Source: Betaproteobacteria bacterium
Lineage (GTDB): Bacteria; Pseudomonadota; Gammaproteobacteria; Burkholderiales; Rhodocyclaceae
Reading direction: 5' to 3'
Assembly: GCA_009777245.1 (NCBI GenBank)
Contig: WRMF01000006.1
Coordinates: forward strand, 1 to 64,000
Length of the DNA: 64,000 nucleotides
How positions within the stretch are numbered: the stretch's first letter is position 1; the number at the start of each line of letters is the position of its first letter. A model generated the notes under the pieces. The model worked only from the letters and a program-made list of their open reading frames with translations, did not search any database and was not told the DNA's origin. A program made the translations under genes and the position numbers. Shown here piece by piece: positions 1 to 8,062 of the stretch.

Positions 1-85
1 TCCGCAATCCCGGCAAAAAAAGCAAGCTCATTCGTCAAAATACAACAAAATTACAAGCAAAATACATCAAAAACAGCAAGAAATC

Positions 86-228
86 AGCGACAGGCATGGA
101 GCCACCCCGGCCTTTAGGCCGGAGATTCCTCGATACAGGTCAGAGAAGCCCTCGGCTCCAAAAACAATCTCGCTCGCCTCGTCATTCATTTCAAGGACTG
201 CGCTTGACAAGTGTTCATGCCTGTCGCT
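86..228. repeat. Composite intergenic repeat, copy 1, framed by a 13-bp inverted repeat
   Basis: A hairpin of the form CCGGCCTTTAGGCCGG is followed by the blocks GATTCCTCG, GGCTCC and ACAATCTCGCTCGCC that recur in copies near 13.3, 30.4, 38.0, 47.8 and 57.0 kb. This copy is bounded by AGCGACAGGCATG (86-98) and its reverse complement (216-228). The right edge touches the stop codon of the transporter gene next door. Positions 1-85 are AT-rich and show nothing I can name. Confidence 0.7.
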
Positions 229-1967
229 CAAAACGAAAGCGAAAGCGAAGCCGCAATAACAAAACCGGAAGAAAAAAGCGGTTTTGGAGCCTTGACTGGT
301 CTTGCAAGGGAAAGGTCGTAAAACCAGTTGCCGCCAGCTTTCATCTGACCGCGCGCGCCGACTCCGGCTCCCTCCAAAGTAGTGCCCGCCAGCCATTTGG
401 CAGAGGGGCCGCCTACCTTGCCGCGATCCCAGAGCGCATAGACCTGATGCCCGGACGTGTAATGCCATACAAGTTCATTGCGCCAATAATAGCCGCGTTC
501 AGCCATCAGGGTTGTTTCGCCGTCAAAGCCGCGCACCGTATAACGATTGCCTATGGATAGCTTGTCCTGGGCAATTAGCGGCGTTTGGTTATGCTGAATA
601 TGCGCGTGTGAACTGAACGCAAAACGCTCTCCGCCAAGAAAAAAGGGCAAACCCAAAGAAATGTCGGCATTGATTAAGCGCATTCGGGAAGTTCCCTCGC
701 CAAACTCTTCTTCCGGCGCGCGCAGGGAATCATGCAAGCCCGTGCCGCGTTTGTACCTTATGCGCGCGTGGAGAGTGGCGCTGTCAATGTGCTCCGTGTG
801 CGCCGCTTCCATGCGCCACCCCGCAGTGCGGCGGCGCTGGATGGTCAATTCCGCGTCATCAATGTAGTTACGGCTGGCGCGAAACCAAAGCCCCGCGCCG
901 ACAGTTGTCTTGCGACTGCCGTCGCGGTAAAGAATGCGGGTCGCGGTCAAGTCATGAGTGCGGCTTGTGCCCCAATAGAGATAATCGGTAAAAAATCCCG
1001 CTACCGCCTGTTGATACTCGCTATACCCATAATTGTAGGCCAGCGTCCAATCGGCAAACGGAACGGAATAATGAAGGCCGTGCCCCTCTGTGCCCGATGC
1101 CCGCTCTTGTCCCGTCGCTTGATCCTTGCTGCGCTTTTTGTGGCCCAGGTCATGACTATAGTACCCATACAGGATGTCGGACAAACCTAGCGGATTCTCG
1201 AATGACAGCGCGACAGTTCCCTGATTCTTGCCCGTCTGCCGGGAACCGGAATCGTCCGCGCTCAAGGTAAGCCGCAAAGGAAACTTCTGCCGCCACTTGA
1301 TCACGATGTCCGATTCGCCCGGGACATCGCCCGGCGCAATCTCAAACTCCGCCTCCACCGACGACAACCGACGGAAATTCTCCAAAGCCGTCTCAATATC
1401 CCGCAGATTCAACCAATCGCCTTCTTTCATCGGAAACTCGTTGCGGAAATACTGCGTCCGCTCGGCATTGCCGCGCCACTCTTCACGCGCGGCGACGCCA
1501 TGAAAACGAAGATGACGGATTTTGCCGGGAATGACCAGCAAGACTATCTTTTGCTCCTCCGCAATGTTCTGCGACCGGGCAACAATGCGCGTTGTGACAT
1601 AACCATCGGCAATCACCCGATCCTGCAACCGGGACATTATGAAATTGACGCCATTGCCGCCAAGGCACATGCCGGGGATAAAACCAGAATTCTCAAGAAG
1701 GCTCTCAAGAGCCGAATGGAAGCGGTCAGCGCGCTCGCCCTCAAGGGTAACCGCATTGACCGTAAAGCAGGGAGATTCAGAGACAGGAAGCCGAAAATCA
1801 GAATCTTCAGGCTCTCTGCGAGGCAAACGGACTTCTGTCTCCGGCAACACACGCTCGCGTAACTGGCGCTGCCGTTCCTGATCCCGAAGAAATTCCTCCG
1901 TGCCGACATCGGCATGGGCAGGAAACAGGCAAGCACAGAAAACAACAGCGCAAAAAAGGCGCAACAT
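228..1967 (-). CDS. Two-partner secretion outer-membrane transporter (TpsB, ShlB/FhaC family)
   Basis: Outer-membrane beta-barrel that would export a large TpsA exoprotein. I place the start at the Met that opens a signal peptide (MLRLFCAVVFCACLFPAHA), giving 579 residues; the frame is open to 2030. After a charged linker rich in E, R and P come POTRA-type repeats (around the FTVNAVTLEG and LLVIPGKIRHLRF stretches), then the barrel. The barrel carries the VRGFDGE motif of the loop that plugs FhaC-like pores and ends in a terminal Phe (SLSLSF), as expected for Bam substrates. No TpsA partner with a TPS domain lies in the window; it may be beyond the left edge or elsewhere. The large autotransporter at 38.2 kb has its own barrel and is not an obvious client. 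The family call is firm, the substrate unknown. Confidence 0.9.
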   Translation of the reverse strand: MLRLFCAVVFCACLFPAHADVGTEEFLRDQERQRQLRERVLPETEVRLPRREPEDSDFRLPVSESPCFTVNAVTLEGERADRFHSALESLLENSGFIPGMCLGGNGVNFIMSRLQDRVIADGYVTTRIVARSQNIAEEQKIVLLVIPGKIRHLRFHGVAAREEWRGNAERTQYFRNEFPMKEGDWLNLRDIETALENFRRLSSVEAEFEIAPGDVPGESDIVIKWRQKFPLRLTLSADDSGSRQTGKNQGTVALSFENPLGLSDILYGYYSHDLGHKKRSKDQATGQERASGTEGHGLHYSVPFADWTLAYNYGYSEYQQAVAGFFTDYLYWGTSRTHDLTATRILYRDGSRKTTVGAGLWFRASRNYIDDAELTIQRRRTAGWRMEAAHTEHIDSATLHARIRYKRGTGLHDSLRAPEEEFGEGTSRMRLINADISLGLPFFLGGERFAFSSHAHIQHNQTPLIAQDKLSIGNRYTVRGFDGETTLMAERGYYWRNELVWHYTSGHQVYALWDRGKVGGPSAKWLAGTTLEGAGVGARGQMKAGGNWFYDLSLARPVKAPKPLFSSGFVIAASLSLSF

Positions 1968-2130
1968 GAAATGACATATTAAAAAGTCTGGCATTCTAGC
2001 AGAAATAACCGCCTGCACAGAACGAATCATTAACGAGGAAGCATAATAAGGCCGCCATAAGGTTGACCGGCTTTCTCGCCCCTCCTATAATCTTTCGCCT
2101 CTGCGTCTTGCGCCGCAGAATTAAAATTGG

Positions 2131-2207
2131 GGTGATGTAGCTCAGACGGTTAGAGCGACGGACTCATAACCCGTAGGTCGGCGGTTCAACTCCGCCCATC
2201 ACCACCA
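2131..2207 (+). tRNA. tRNA-Met (CAT), elongator type
   Basis: A full cloverleaf can be drawn. The acceptor stem is GGTGATG/CATCACC, the D arm GCTC/GAGC, the anticodon loop CTCATAA, the T arm GGCGG/CCGCC with loop TTCAACT, the discriminator is A, and CCA is encoded. The anticodon stem has one A-C mismatch next to the loop. A CAT anticodon could also belong to tRNA-Ile2 (lysidine-modified), which sequence alone does not settle; initiator tRNA is unlikely because the first acceptor pair is a normal G-C. Confidence 0.93.
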
Positions 2208-2236
2208 AATACCTGTTTTTTCCCGTCTTATCCAGT

Positions 2237-2276
2237 CCAGAACTCCCTAGAGAATCAAGGGTTCTGGGCTTTTTTT
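2237..2276 (+). terminator. Rho-independent terminator after tRNA-Met
   Basis: A stem formed by CCAGAAC-CCCT and AGGG-TTCTGG is followed directly by a run of seven T. It lies 30 bases after the CCA end and should end the tRNA transcript. Confidence 0.8.
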
Positions 2277-2294
2277 CGTCTATTCCCGTCCAAG

Positions 2295-2660
2295 CAAATG
2301 TATTTGAATCTGGGTGTATTTGGGTGTATAGTAGGGTATATACCCGTTTTTGTGGGTGTATCTTGCAAACCCGCTATTCTCTAGCCTGCGTAGGCTAGAA
2401 TTCCACTTCGTTCCATACTTGGCTACGAGCCGCATATAATGCTTTCCGTTAATAAAGCGACGGTCAAGTGATGTGCGATAGGGGCAAAATACCCGCATCC
2501 CCTCTCCACCGCCCCTCTCCCATAAATGGTAGAGGGGAGTAAAGCGCGCTCCCCGACCGTGGCATAAAAACTATCCGGCAAACCCCCGGCGCTTCGCGCC
2601 ACCCACTTTAAAAATGGGGCTTGGACAAAACCTGTTCGCGGCGCAGCATCTCATAAGGGG
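2295..2660. repeat. Gene-free stretch with GGGTGTAT repeats and dispersed repeat fragments
   Basis: Near 2310-2365 the motif GGGTGTAT occurs three times plus a variant GGGTATAT. From 2449 a block (GCGACGGTCAAGTGATGTGCG, then GCATCCCCTCTCC, a palindrome, and ATAAAAACTATCCGGCAAACC) matches the one at 20.17-20.3 kb. The only open frame (2280-2498, minus, 72 codons) has no recognisable domain and overlaps the repeat, so I do not call it. Confidence 0.55.
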
Positions 2661-3924
2661 TCATAAACCCCGCGCCTCGCCGTTCCCGAACACTACCCAT
2701 TTCTGGCTGGTTAGTCCTTCAAGGCCGACCGGGCCGCGCGCGTGGATTTTGTCGGTGGAAATGCCGATTTCCGCGCCCAGGCCATATTCAAAGCCGTCGG
2801 CAAAACGGGTTGAGGCATTCACCATGACCGAGCTGGAATCCACCTCCCGCAAAAAGCGCATGGCGTGACTGTGATTCTCCGTCACAATGGCGTCGGTATG
2901 ACGGGAAGAATAGCGGCTGATATGGGCAATGGCTTCCCCTACATCCGATACGACTTTTACGGCAATGATCGGCGCCAGATATTCGGTCGCGTAATCTTCT
3001 TCGGTCGCCGACACGGCTTCCGGCACAATCCGGCAAGTCTCCGCGCAACCCCGAATTTCCACTCCCTTCATACGCAATCTCTCTCCTACAAGCGGCAGCA
3101 GGTTTTCTGCGACTTCCCGGTCAATCAGCAGGGATTCGGCGGCGTTGCACACGCCGTACCGCTGTGTTTTGGCGTTTTCCACGATTTTTATCGCCTTTTC
3201 CGGATCGGCGCTTGCTTCCAGATAGACATGGCAGTTACCGTCCAGATGCTGAATCATCGGCACTTTCGCATCGGCGAGCAGGCGAGCAATCAAGCCCTTG
3301 CCGCCCCGCGGCACGATGACATCCACAAACTCGCGCATGGTGATGAGTTCGCCCACAGCGGCGCGGTCTGTGGTTTCCACAACCTGAATGGCATCAAGGG
3401 GCAGTCCGGCGCTTTGCAAACCTTCCTGAATCAAGGCGGCAATGGCTCGATTGGAGCAAATGGCTTCCGAGCCGCCGCGCAGGATGGCGGCGTTGCCGGA
3501 TTTGAGACACAGCGCGGCGGCATCCGCCGTAACGTTGGGACGCGCCTCGTAGATAATGCCGACCACGCCTAACGGAACTCGCATCCTTCCTACCTCTATG
3601 CCGGAAGGCCGCCTTCTTATGTCGGTCATTTCTCCTACCGGATCAGGCAGTTCCGCAATCTGAAATACTCCTGCCGCCATGTCGGCAATGCTTTTTTCGG
3701 TAAGGGTCAAGCGATCCAGCAGGGATTCTTCCAGTCCGTTTTTTCGCGCCGCTTCCAGATCAATCGCGTTGGCATTCATAAGCGCCTGCGTCTCCCGCAG
3801 AATGGCGTTGCCGATATTGACAAGCGCCGCGTTTTTTTTTCGCCGTCGGGGCGCGAAGAAGCAGGTTTGATGCTTCACGCGCCTGCCGCCCCAGAGTTTG
3901 CATGTAGGTTTTTATATCGTTCAT
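2661..3924 (-). pseudogene. proA: Gamma-glutamyl phosphate reductase, copy 1, frameshifted
   Basis: ProA reduces gamma-glutamyl phosphate to glutamate semialdehyde in proline synthesis. This copy is almost identical to the intact one at 10.5-11.7 kb; the few differences seen lie mainly near the 3' end and at the extreme N terminus. The N-terminal 30 or so codons ([14 protein letters not shown]...) are in another frame than the rest, because the coding-strand A run at 3832-3840 has nine A where the intact copy has eight. The remainder (from KNAALVNIG on) is intact and contains the aldehyde dehydrogenase-type core. It may be a real pseudogene, a contingency run restored by slippage, or an assembly error. 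With the second copy it forms direct repeats of about 1.27 kb, 7.8 kb apart. Confidence 0.85.
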
Positions 3925-3982
3925 GGCAGAGGGGAAACATAAAAAGGACAATTGTACGGCACACAGGGAAAATCGGGCAGGA

Positions 3983-4105
3983 TCACCGGTTTTTCATGGC
4001 TTCGAGGGCGGCTTTGGCTTTCTCATGCCCTTGTGCCGCCGCCTTCAGGTACCACTTCACAGCTTCCGCGTAATCCTGCTCAACGCCGTGTCCCTCGGCA
4101 TACAT
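3983..4105 (-). pseudogene. Sel1-repeat protein fragment
   Basis: Forty codons read MYAEGHGVEQDYAEAVKWYL and continue with KAAAQGHEKAKAALEAMKNR before a stop. This is one complete Sel1-like (TPR-type) repeat, normally one of several in tandem in secreted or periplasmic adaptor proteins. The reading frame meets a stop just upstream, at the junction with a proA remnant, so only the C-terminal end of a gene survives. It sits between the frameshifted proA copy and the sulfur operon and marks a recombination scar. Confidence 0.75.
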
Positions 4106-4114
4106 CCTGACCTC

Positions 4115-4219
4115 TCACGCCTCTCCCGGACACAACACCAATGTCCGCCAGGTCAGTCCTTCTAGGCTAACAGGGCGACGCGTAAATTTGCCGTAAATGC
4201 CGATTTTCGCGCCCAGTCC
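4115..4219 (-). pseudogene. Divergent proA 3'-end remnant
   Basis: About 34 codons read GLGAKIGIYGKF, TRRPVSLEGL and TWRTLVLCPGEA, then stop. They align with the ProA C terminus [35 protein letters not shown]. The divergence is far greater than between the two long proA copies, so this is a third proA of different ancestry. It lies directly upstream of the cysM promoter and may be the donor-side edge of the sulfur block. Confidence 0.75.
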
Positions 4220-4238
4220 AAAAAAATTAAAAATTCCC

Positions 4239-4267
4239 TTGACACGAGGAAATGAGTCTGACAATAT
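4239..4267 (+). promoter_or_regulatory. Probable sigma70 promoter of the sulfur operon
   Basis: TTGACA (4239-4244) and CAATAT (4262-4267) are separated by 17 bases. The -35 element is perfect, the -10 element weaker. Transcription would start near 4274, at the edge of an inverted repeat. No other convincing promoter is seen in the six genes that follow. Confidence 0.55.
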
Positions 4268-4273
4268 GGCAAA

Positions 4274-4301
4274 ACATACTAATTCCATATGTTAAGTATG
4301 T
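4274..4301. promoter_or_regulatory. Inverted repeat, candidate operator of the sulfur operon
   Basis: ACATACT and AGTATGT are perfect 7-base arms spaced by 14 bases, placed at the predicted transcription start and 21 bases before the cysM ATG. The position fits a repressor. The regulator is unknown; an Rrf2-type (CymR/IscR) or LysR-type protein is conceivable for a sulfur operon, but this is inference. Confidence 0.5.
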
Positions 4302-4322
4302 CACGCACAGGAGCGATCTCAA

Positions 4323-5237
4323 ATGAATCTGTTGGATGCCGTAGGAAAAACGCCCACCATCGCGCTGAAAAACATCGGCGCGGGGTTTGGCGGCGTGCGA
4401 ATTTTTGCCAAGGCCGAATACCTGAATCCCAGCGGCTCGGTCAAGGACAGGGCGGCCAAGGCATTGATACTGGACGGTATTCGCGCGGGGCAACTGAACC
4501 GATACAAAATCATTCTCGACTCCACCAGCGGCAATACCGGGGTGGCCTATGCCATGTTCGGCGCGGCGCTTGGCTATCGCGTGACGATGCTGATGCCGTC
4601 CAACACAAGCATCGAGCGGAAAAAGGTCATCTGGGCCTACGGCGCCAAGATTATCGAGACCGACCCGCTCGAAGGCTCGGACGGCGCATATCGCGCGGCG
4701 ATAGAACTGGCGCGGCAGGAGCCTGACAAATATTTCTTCCCTAATCAATACGATAACGATGAAAACCTGCGCGTTCATTATGAAACGACCGGCGTTGAAC
4801 TCTATGAGCAATGTAAACCCACGCACTTCGTGGCGGGAACCGGAACATCCGGCACATTCATGGGTGTCTCCAAAAGGTTGAAGGAGTTTGACCCGACAAT
4901 CCGCGTGATCTGGATGCAGCCTGACTCGCCGTTTCACGGACTGGAAGGCATGAAGCATATCAGCACGACAATCATGCCGAAGATATTTGACGAGAGCATA
5001 GTAGACGCCCAGATTGAGGTCAGAACCGAGGATGCCTATGATACGGCACGGCGGCTTGCCGCCGAGGAGGGTCTGTATGTCGGCGTAAGCTCCGGCGCAA
5101 ATGTATTTGCCGCGCTGGAACTGGCAAAGACCCTGCCCGAAGGCGCGCGGGTGGCTACCATCCTGTGCGACAGCGGATACCGCTATCTCTCGGAACCTTT
5201 ATGGCGGGCGGAGCCTGCTTTCAGGAGGGACTTCTGA
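4323..5237 (+). CDS. cysM: PLP-dependent cysteine synthase, CysK/CysM family
   Basis: Beta-replacement enzyme that makes cysteine from an activated serine and a sulfur donor. All family landmarks are present in 304 residues: NPSGSVKDRAA with the PLP lysine at K41, the substrate loop STSGNTG, and the phosphate-binding GTGTSGT. The ATG follows an AGGAG site at 9 bases. It is the first gene of the operon and its stop overlaps the next start. Neighbours encoding a CysO-like carrier and a JAMM protease recall mycobacterial cysM-cysO-mec, where O-phosphoserine and thiocarboxylated CysO are the substrates. That this enzyme uses a protein thiocarboxylate, and whether it takes O-acetyl- or O-phosphoserine, is inferred. 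The serine acetyltransferase at the operon's end favours O-acetylserine. Confidence 0.9.
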   Translation: MNLLDAVGKTPTIALKNIGAGFGGVRIFAKAEYLNPSGSVKDRAAKALILDGIRAGQLNRYKIILDSTSGNTGVAYAMFGAALGYRVTMLMPSNTSIERKKVIWAYGAKIIETDPLEGSDGAYRAAIELARQEPDKYFFPNQYDNDENLRVHYETTGVELYEQCKPTHFVAGTGTSGTFMGVSKRLKEFDPTIRVIWMQPDSPFHGLEGMKHISTTIMPKIFDESIVDAQIEVRTEDAYDTARRLAAEEGLYVGVSSGANVFAALELAKTLPEGARVATILCDSGYRYLSEPLWRAEPAFRRDF

Positions 5238-5662
5238 TGCTGGTTTTACCGTCCGAATGGAATGCGCTCATCCGCGCCGAAGGCGAGGCCGCATATCCCA
5301 ACGAATGCTGCGGCACCCTGATAGGCGAAGCCGACGGCGCGGGAATCAAATCAGTCAAACGCATTGTGTCGATCCTTAACGCAAGGGAGGATGGCGAGCA
5401 ATACCACCGTTTTCTGATTACGCCGGAGGATTTGCTGCGCGCGGAGCAAGCCGCGAGAGCGTTCGGGCTGGACGTCATCGGGTTCTACCACTCGCACCCC
5501 GATCATCCGTCGGCTCCGTCGGATTACGACCGAGATCACGCGCTGCCGTTTTATTCGTATGTAATCGTGTCCGTAGAAAAGGGAACAGCGGAAAAAATCA
5601 CAAGCTGGGAACTTACGACGGACAGGGCTGAATTTTTGCCGGAAGAAATAAAGGAGAACTGA
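5237..5662 (+). CDS. JAMM/MPN+ metalloprotease (Mec-like, CysO-cysteine hydrolase)
   Basis: Zinc protease of the JAB1/MPN+ family, 141 residues. The start is the ATG that overlaps the cysM stop (TGATG), preceded by AGGAGG at 5223-5228. Catalytic features are complete: NECCG with the general-base Glu near the N terminus, and the zinc motif HSHPDHPSAPSDYD (H-x-H-x10-D with Ser). In Mycobacterium, Mec cleaves cysteine from the C-terminal Gly of CysO. The same chemistry is likely here, because the next gene, four bases on, encodes a carrier ending in Gly-Gly. The carrier is fused to an E1, so the protease may also release the carrier domain. A ubiquitin-like deconjugation role is less likely. Confidence 0.88.
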   Translation: MLVLPSEWNALIRAEGEAAYPNECCGTLIGEADGAGIKSVKRIVSILNAREDGEQYHRFLITPEDLLRAEQAARAFGLDVIGFYHSHPDHPSAPSDYDRDHALPFYSYVIVSVEKGTAEKITSWELTTDRAEFLPEEIKEN

Positions 5663-5665
5663 ATT

Positions 5666-7096
5666 ATGGTCAAGGTGCTTATTCCCTACGCGCTCAGGGT
5701 GTTTACCGAGCGTTGCTCCGAAGTGGAGGTTGAGGCCAATACGGCAGGCGAAGCAATCCGCGCGCTCGCAAACGAATATCCCGAACTGAAAAAACATCTG
5801 TTTACCGAGGACGGAAATTTGCGCGATTTCATAAATCTGTTCGTCGGCAGCGAAAACGTACACAACCTGCAAGGGTTGGATACTCCGGTTGCGGCGGGCG
5901 GCGAGGTGATGATCATTCCCGCCATCGCTGGCGGAAGCGGGAACGGGGCGGAAGATGTCGGACTGTCGCACGAGGAAATTGCCCGTTACAGCCGACATCT
6001 CCTCCTGCCGGATATTGCCGTGGATGGACAAAAAAAGCTGAAGGCGGCGAAAGTCCTGATTATCGGCACCGGCGGACTTGGCGCGCCGATGGCGCTCTAT
6101 CTCGCGGCGGCAGGCGTCGGGACAATCGGGCTTGTGGACTTTGATTTTGTGGATGAATCCAACCTTCAGCGCCAAATCATCCACTCGACCCGCGACATAG
6201 ACCGCCCCAAGGTTGCGTCGGCCAAAGACAGCTTGAAAGGCATCAATCCCTTGATTCGCGTAATCACGCACAACGCCATGCTGACCAGTCAGAACGCGCT
6301 GGAGATTATTAGGGACTACGACATTGTGGCTGACGGAACCGACAACTTTCAAACGCGCTACTTGGTAAACGACGCCTGTGTGTTTCTGGGCAAGCCGAAC
6401 GTCTACGGCTCGGTGTTCCAGTTTGAGGGACAGGCGAGCGTATTCGGCGCAAAGGACGGCCCCTGCTACCGCTGCCTGTATCCGTTGCCGCCCCCGCCGG
6501 GACTTGTGCCGTCGTGCGCCGAGGGCGGAGTCATGGGGGTTCTGCCGGGAATCATCGGAACCATTCAGGCCGCCGAAATCATCAAGCTGATTGTCGGCAA
6601 CGCCAAGCCTCTGGTCGGGCGATTGCTGCATTTTGACGCCTGGCGGATGGCGTTTCGGGAATTGAAACTGGCAAAAGAGCCGGATTGTCCGGTTTGCGGG
6701 GCAAATCCGAGCATTACCGAACTTATTGACTATGAGCAGTTTTGCGGCTTGAAGCCGAGTGGGACGGAAGAACCCGTCGAGACCATCACCGCTACCTATC
6801 TAAAACAACGTCTCGACAATGGCGAGCGTATCCAGTTTATTGATATTCGCGAACCGCACGAGCGCGCTATCGTCAAATTCCCGAATTCATGGGTCTGCCC
6901 GCTCGGTCAGTTAACGAGACGCGCCGATGAACTCGACCCCACCGCCGACGCGGTGTTTCTGTGCAAAATCGGTCAACGCAGCATTTTGGGCATCAAAGCT
7001 CTGCGCGAGGCCGGATATCAGGGTCGGATGCTGAATCTGGAAGACGGCCTGAACGCATGGGCAAGGGATGTTGACAAGTCCATGCCCATTTATTGA
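5666..7096 (+). CDS. Three-domain fusion: MoaD/CysO-like sulfur carrier, MoeB-like E1, rhodanese
   Basis: A 476-residue protein. Residues 1-90 are a beta-grasp MoaD/ThiS/CysO-type domain ending IPAIAGG (G89-G90). From about 98 to 345 there is a ThiF/MoeB adenylyltransferase with nucleotide loop IIGTGGLGAP, RQIIHSTRDI, the ADGTDNFQTR segment, CYRC and CPVC zinc pairs, and PSCAEGGV. From about 375 a rhodanese domain follows with its active-site loop CKIGQRS (C433). E1 enzymes adenylate the carrier's C-terminal Gly, and rhodanese domains hand on persulfide sulfur. E1-rhodanese fusions are common, but a carrier joined in front of its own E1 is unusual: its Gly-Gly must be freed, or act internally, to form a thiocarboxylate. 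The adjacent JAMM protease is the obvious candidate cutter (inference). Confidence 0.9.
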   Translation: MVKVLIPYALRVFTERCSEVEVEANTAGEAIRALANEYPELKKHLFTEDGNLRDFINLFVGSENVHNLQGLDTPVAAGGEVMIIPAIAGGSGNGAEDVGLSHEEIARYSRHLLLPDIAVDGQKKLKAAKVLIIGTGGLGAPMALYLAAAGVGTIGLVDFDFVDESNLQRQIIHSTRDIDRPKVASAKDSLKGINPLIRVITHNAMLTSQNALEIIRDYDIVADGTDNFQTRYLVNDACVFLGKPNVYGSVFQFEGQASVFGAKDGPCYRCLYPLPPPPGLVPSCAEGGVMGVLPGIIGTIQAAEIIKLIVGNAKPLVGRLLHFDAWRMAFRELKLAKEPDCPVCGANPSITELIDYEQFCGLKPSGTEEPVETITATYLKQRLDNGERIQFIDIREPHERAIVKFPNSWVCPLGQLTRRADELDPTADAVFLCKIGQRSILGIKALREAGYQGRMLNLEDGLNAWARDVDKSMPIY

Positions 7097-7123
7097 TTTA
7101 CACAACCCACAAAGGAATCACCC

Positions 7124-8062
7124 ATGTCTAATGAACTGAACGCGCTGAACGCGACACAAGCCTATCAACTGACCGACATTGCCAAAACGCCGCCCCAGTT
7201 TGGCGCGATAACCCCGCGCTGGCTGACCCGATTTCTGGAATTCAAAGGTCTTGATTCGGGCATTTACCGAGTAAACAAGGTTGTCGAAGGCGACACGCCG
7301 CTTGATGTATTGTGCTCGTCCGAGAAGAAGAGAGCCGAGATTCCTGCCGGTTTTGTGGAGTATCAGACAAAGCCGAGGGAGTACATTCTCAATTCGATTT
7401 CCACCATCCTCAACGTGGACACCGCCGTGGCGGATGTTTTTTCGTCTCCGTATGACCAGACGAAGGAACAGCTCCATCTGGCGATTGAGAGCTTGAAAGA
7501 GCGTCAGGAGAGCCAGATCATCAACAACGACGACTATGGCTTGCTCAAAAATGTGGCCGACAGCCAGCGCGTCACTCCGATAAAAGGCGCGCCGATGCCG
7601 GACGATCTGGATGAACTTCTCAGCAAGGTTTGGAAAGAGCCGTCGTTCTTTCTGGCGCACCCGCGCGCAATCGCAGCGTTCGAGCGCGAATGCACCCGGC
7701 GCGGCGTGCCGCCCGTCACCGCTTCAATCTACGGCGGAACTTTTATCCTGTGGCGCGGCATTCCGCTGATTCCGACCGACAAACTGTTCGTGGATGGCCT
7801 GAAAAACCCCAAGGGCAAGGGCGGCAAGACCAACATCCTGCTCATTCGCGTGGGCGAGGCCAAGCGCGGCGTCATCGGGCTTTATCAAGCGGGCTTGCAA
7901 AACGAGCATTCACGCGGGCTTGCGGTGCGGTTCAGAGGCGTTGACGACAAGGGCGTCGCATCTTACCTGCTGTCTCTCTATTGCTCGGCTGCCATTCTTG
8001 CGGATGATGCCATCGCGGTGCTCGAAGATGTGGAAGTAGGCGACTACTATGACTACCGCTGA
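7124..8062 (+). CDS. Family 2A encapsulin shell protein (SrpI-like)
   Basis: HK97-fold protein that assembles into a virus-derived protein nanocompartment. The 312 residues have the family-typical start, with an N-terminal arm and then ITPRWLTRFLEF, GIYRVNKV and VEYQTKPREYILNSI, and later FLAHPRAIAAFERECTRRG and GIPLIPTDKL. The length matches SrpI-type shells. AAGGA lies 7 bases before the ATG. In described family 2A systems the shell gene neighbours a cysteine desulfurase that is packaged through its N-terminal extension, often with a serine acetyltransferase; both follow here, the desulfurase overlapping by 14 bases. No cyclic-nucleotide-binding insertion, as in family 2B, is present. I see no sign of a phage head operon (no portal or terminase), so this is an encapsulin, not a prophage. 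Confidence 0.92.
   Translation: MSNELNALNATQAYQLTDIAKTPPQFGAITPRWLTRFLEFKGLDSGIYRVNKVVEGDTPLDVLCSSEKKRAEIPAGFVEYQTKPREYILNSISTILNVDTAVADVFSSPYDQTKEQLHLAIESLKERQESQIINNDDYGLLKNVADSQRVTPIKGAPMPDDLDELLSKVWKEPSFFLAHPRAIAAFERECTRRGVPPVTASIYGGTFILWRGIPLIPTDKLFVDGLKNPKGKGGKTNILLIRVGEAKRGVIGLYQAGLQNEHSRGLAVRFRGVDDKGVASYLLSLYCSAAILADDAIAVLEDVEVGDYYDYR

Noticed and set aside
2280-2498. 72-codon minus-strand frame after tRNA-Met
   Set aside because: No domain, no ribosome site, and it overlaps terminator-proximal and repeat sequence.
2865-3572. Long open frame opposite proA (also 10671-11378)
   Set aside because: It is the antisense shadow of proA; it repeats in both copies only because proA does, and has no ribosome site or domain.
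5351-6631. 426-codon minus-strand frame across the E1 fusion gene
   Set aside because: It lies fully antisense to a gene with clear catalytic motifs and shows no recognisable domain; GC-biased codon use explains the opening.
7124-8062. Phage capsid gene as evidence of a prophage
   Set aside because: The HK97-type protein has SrpI-like sequence and sits between sulfur genes; portal, terminase and tail genes are absent.
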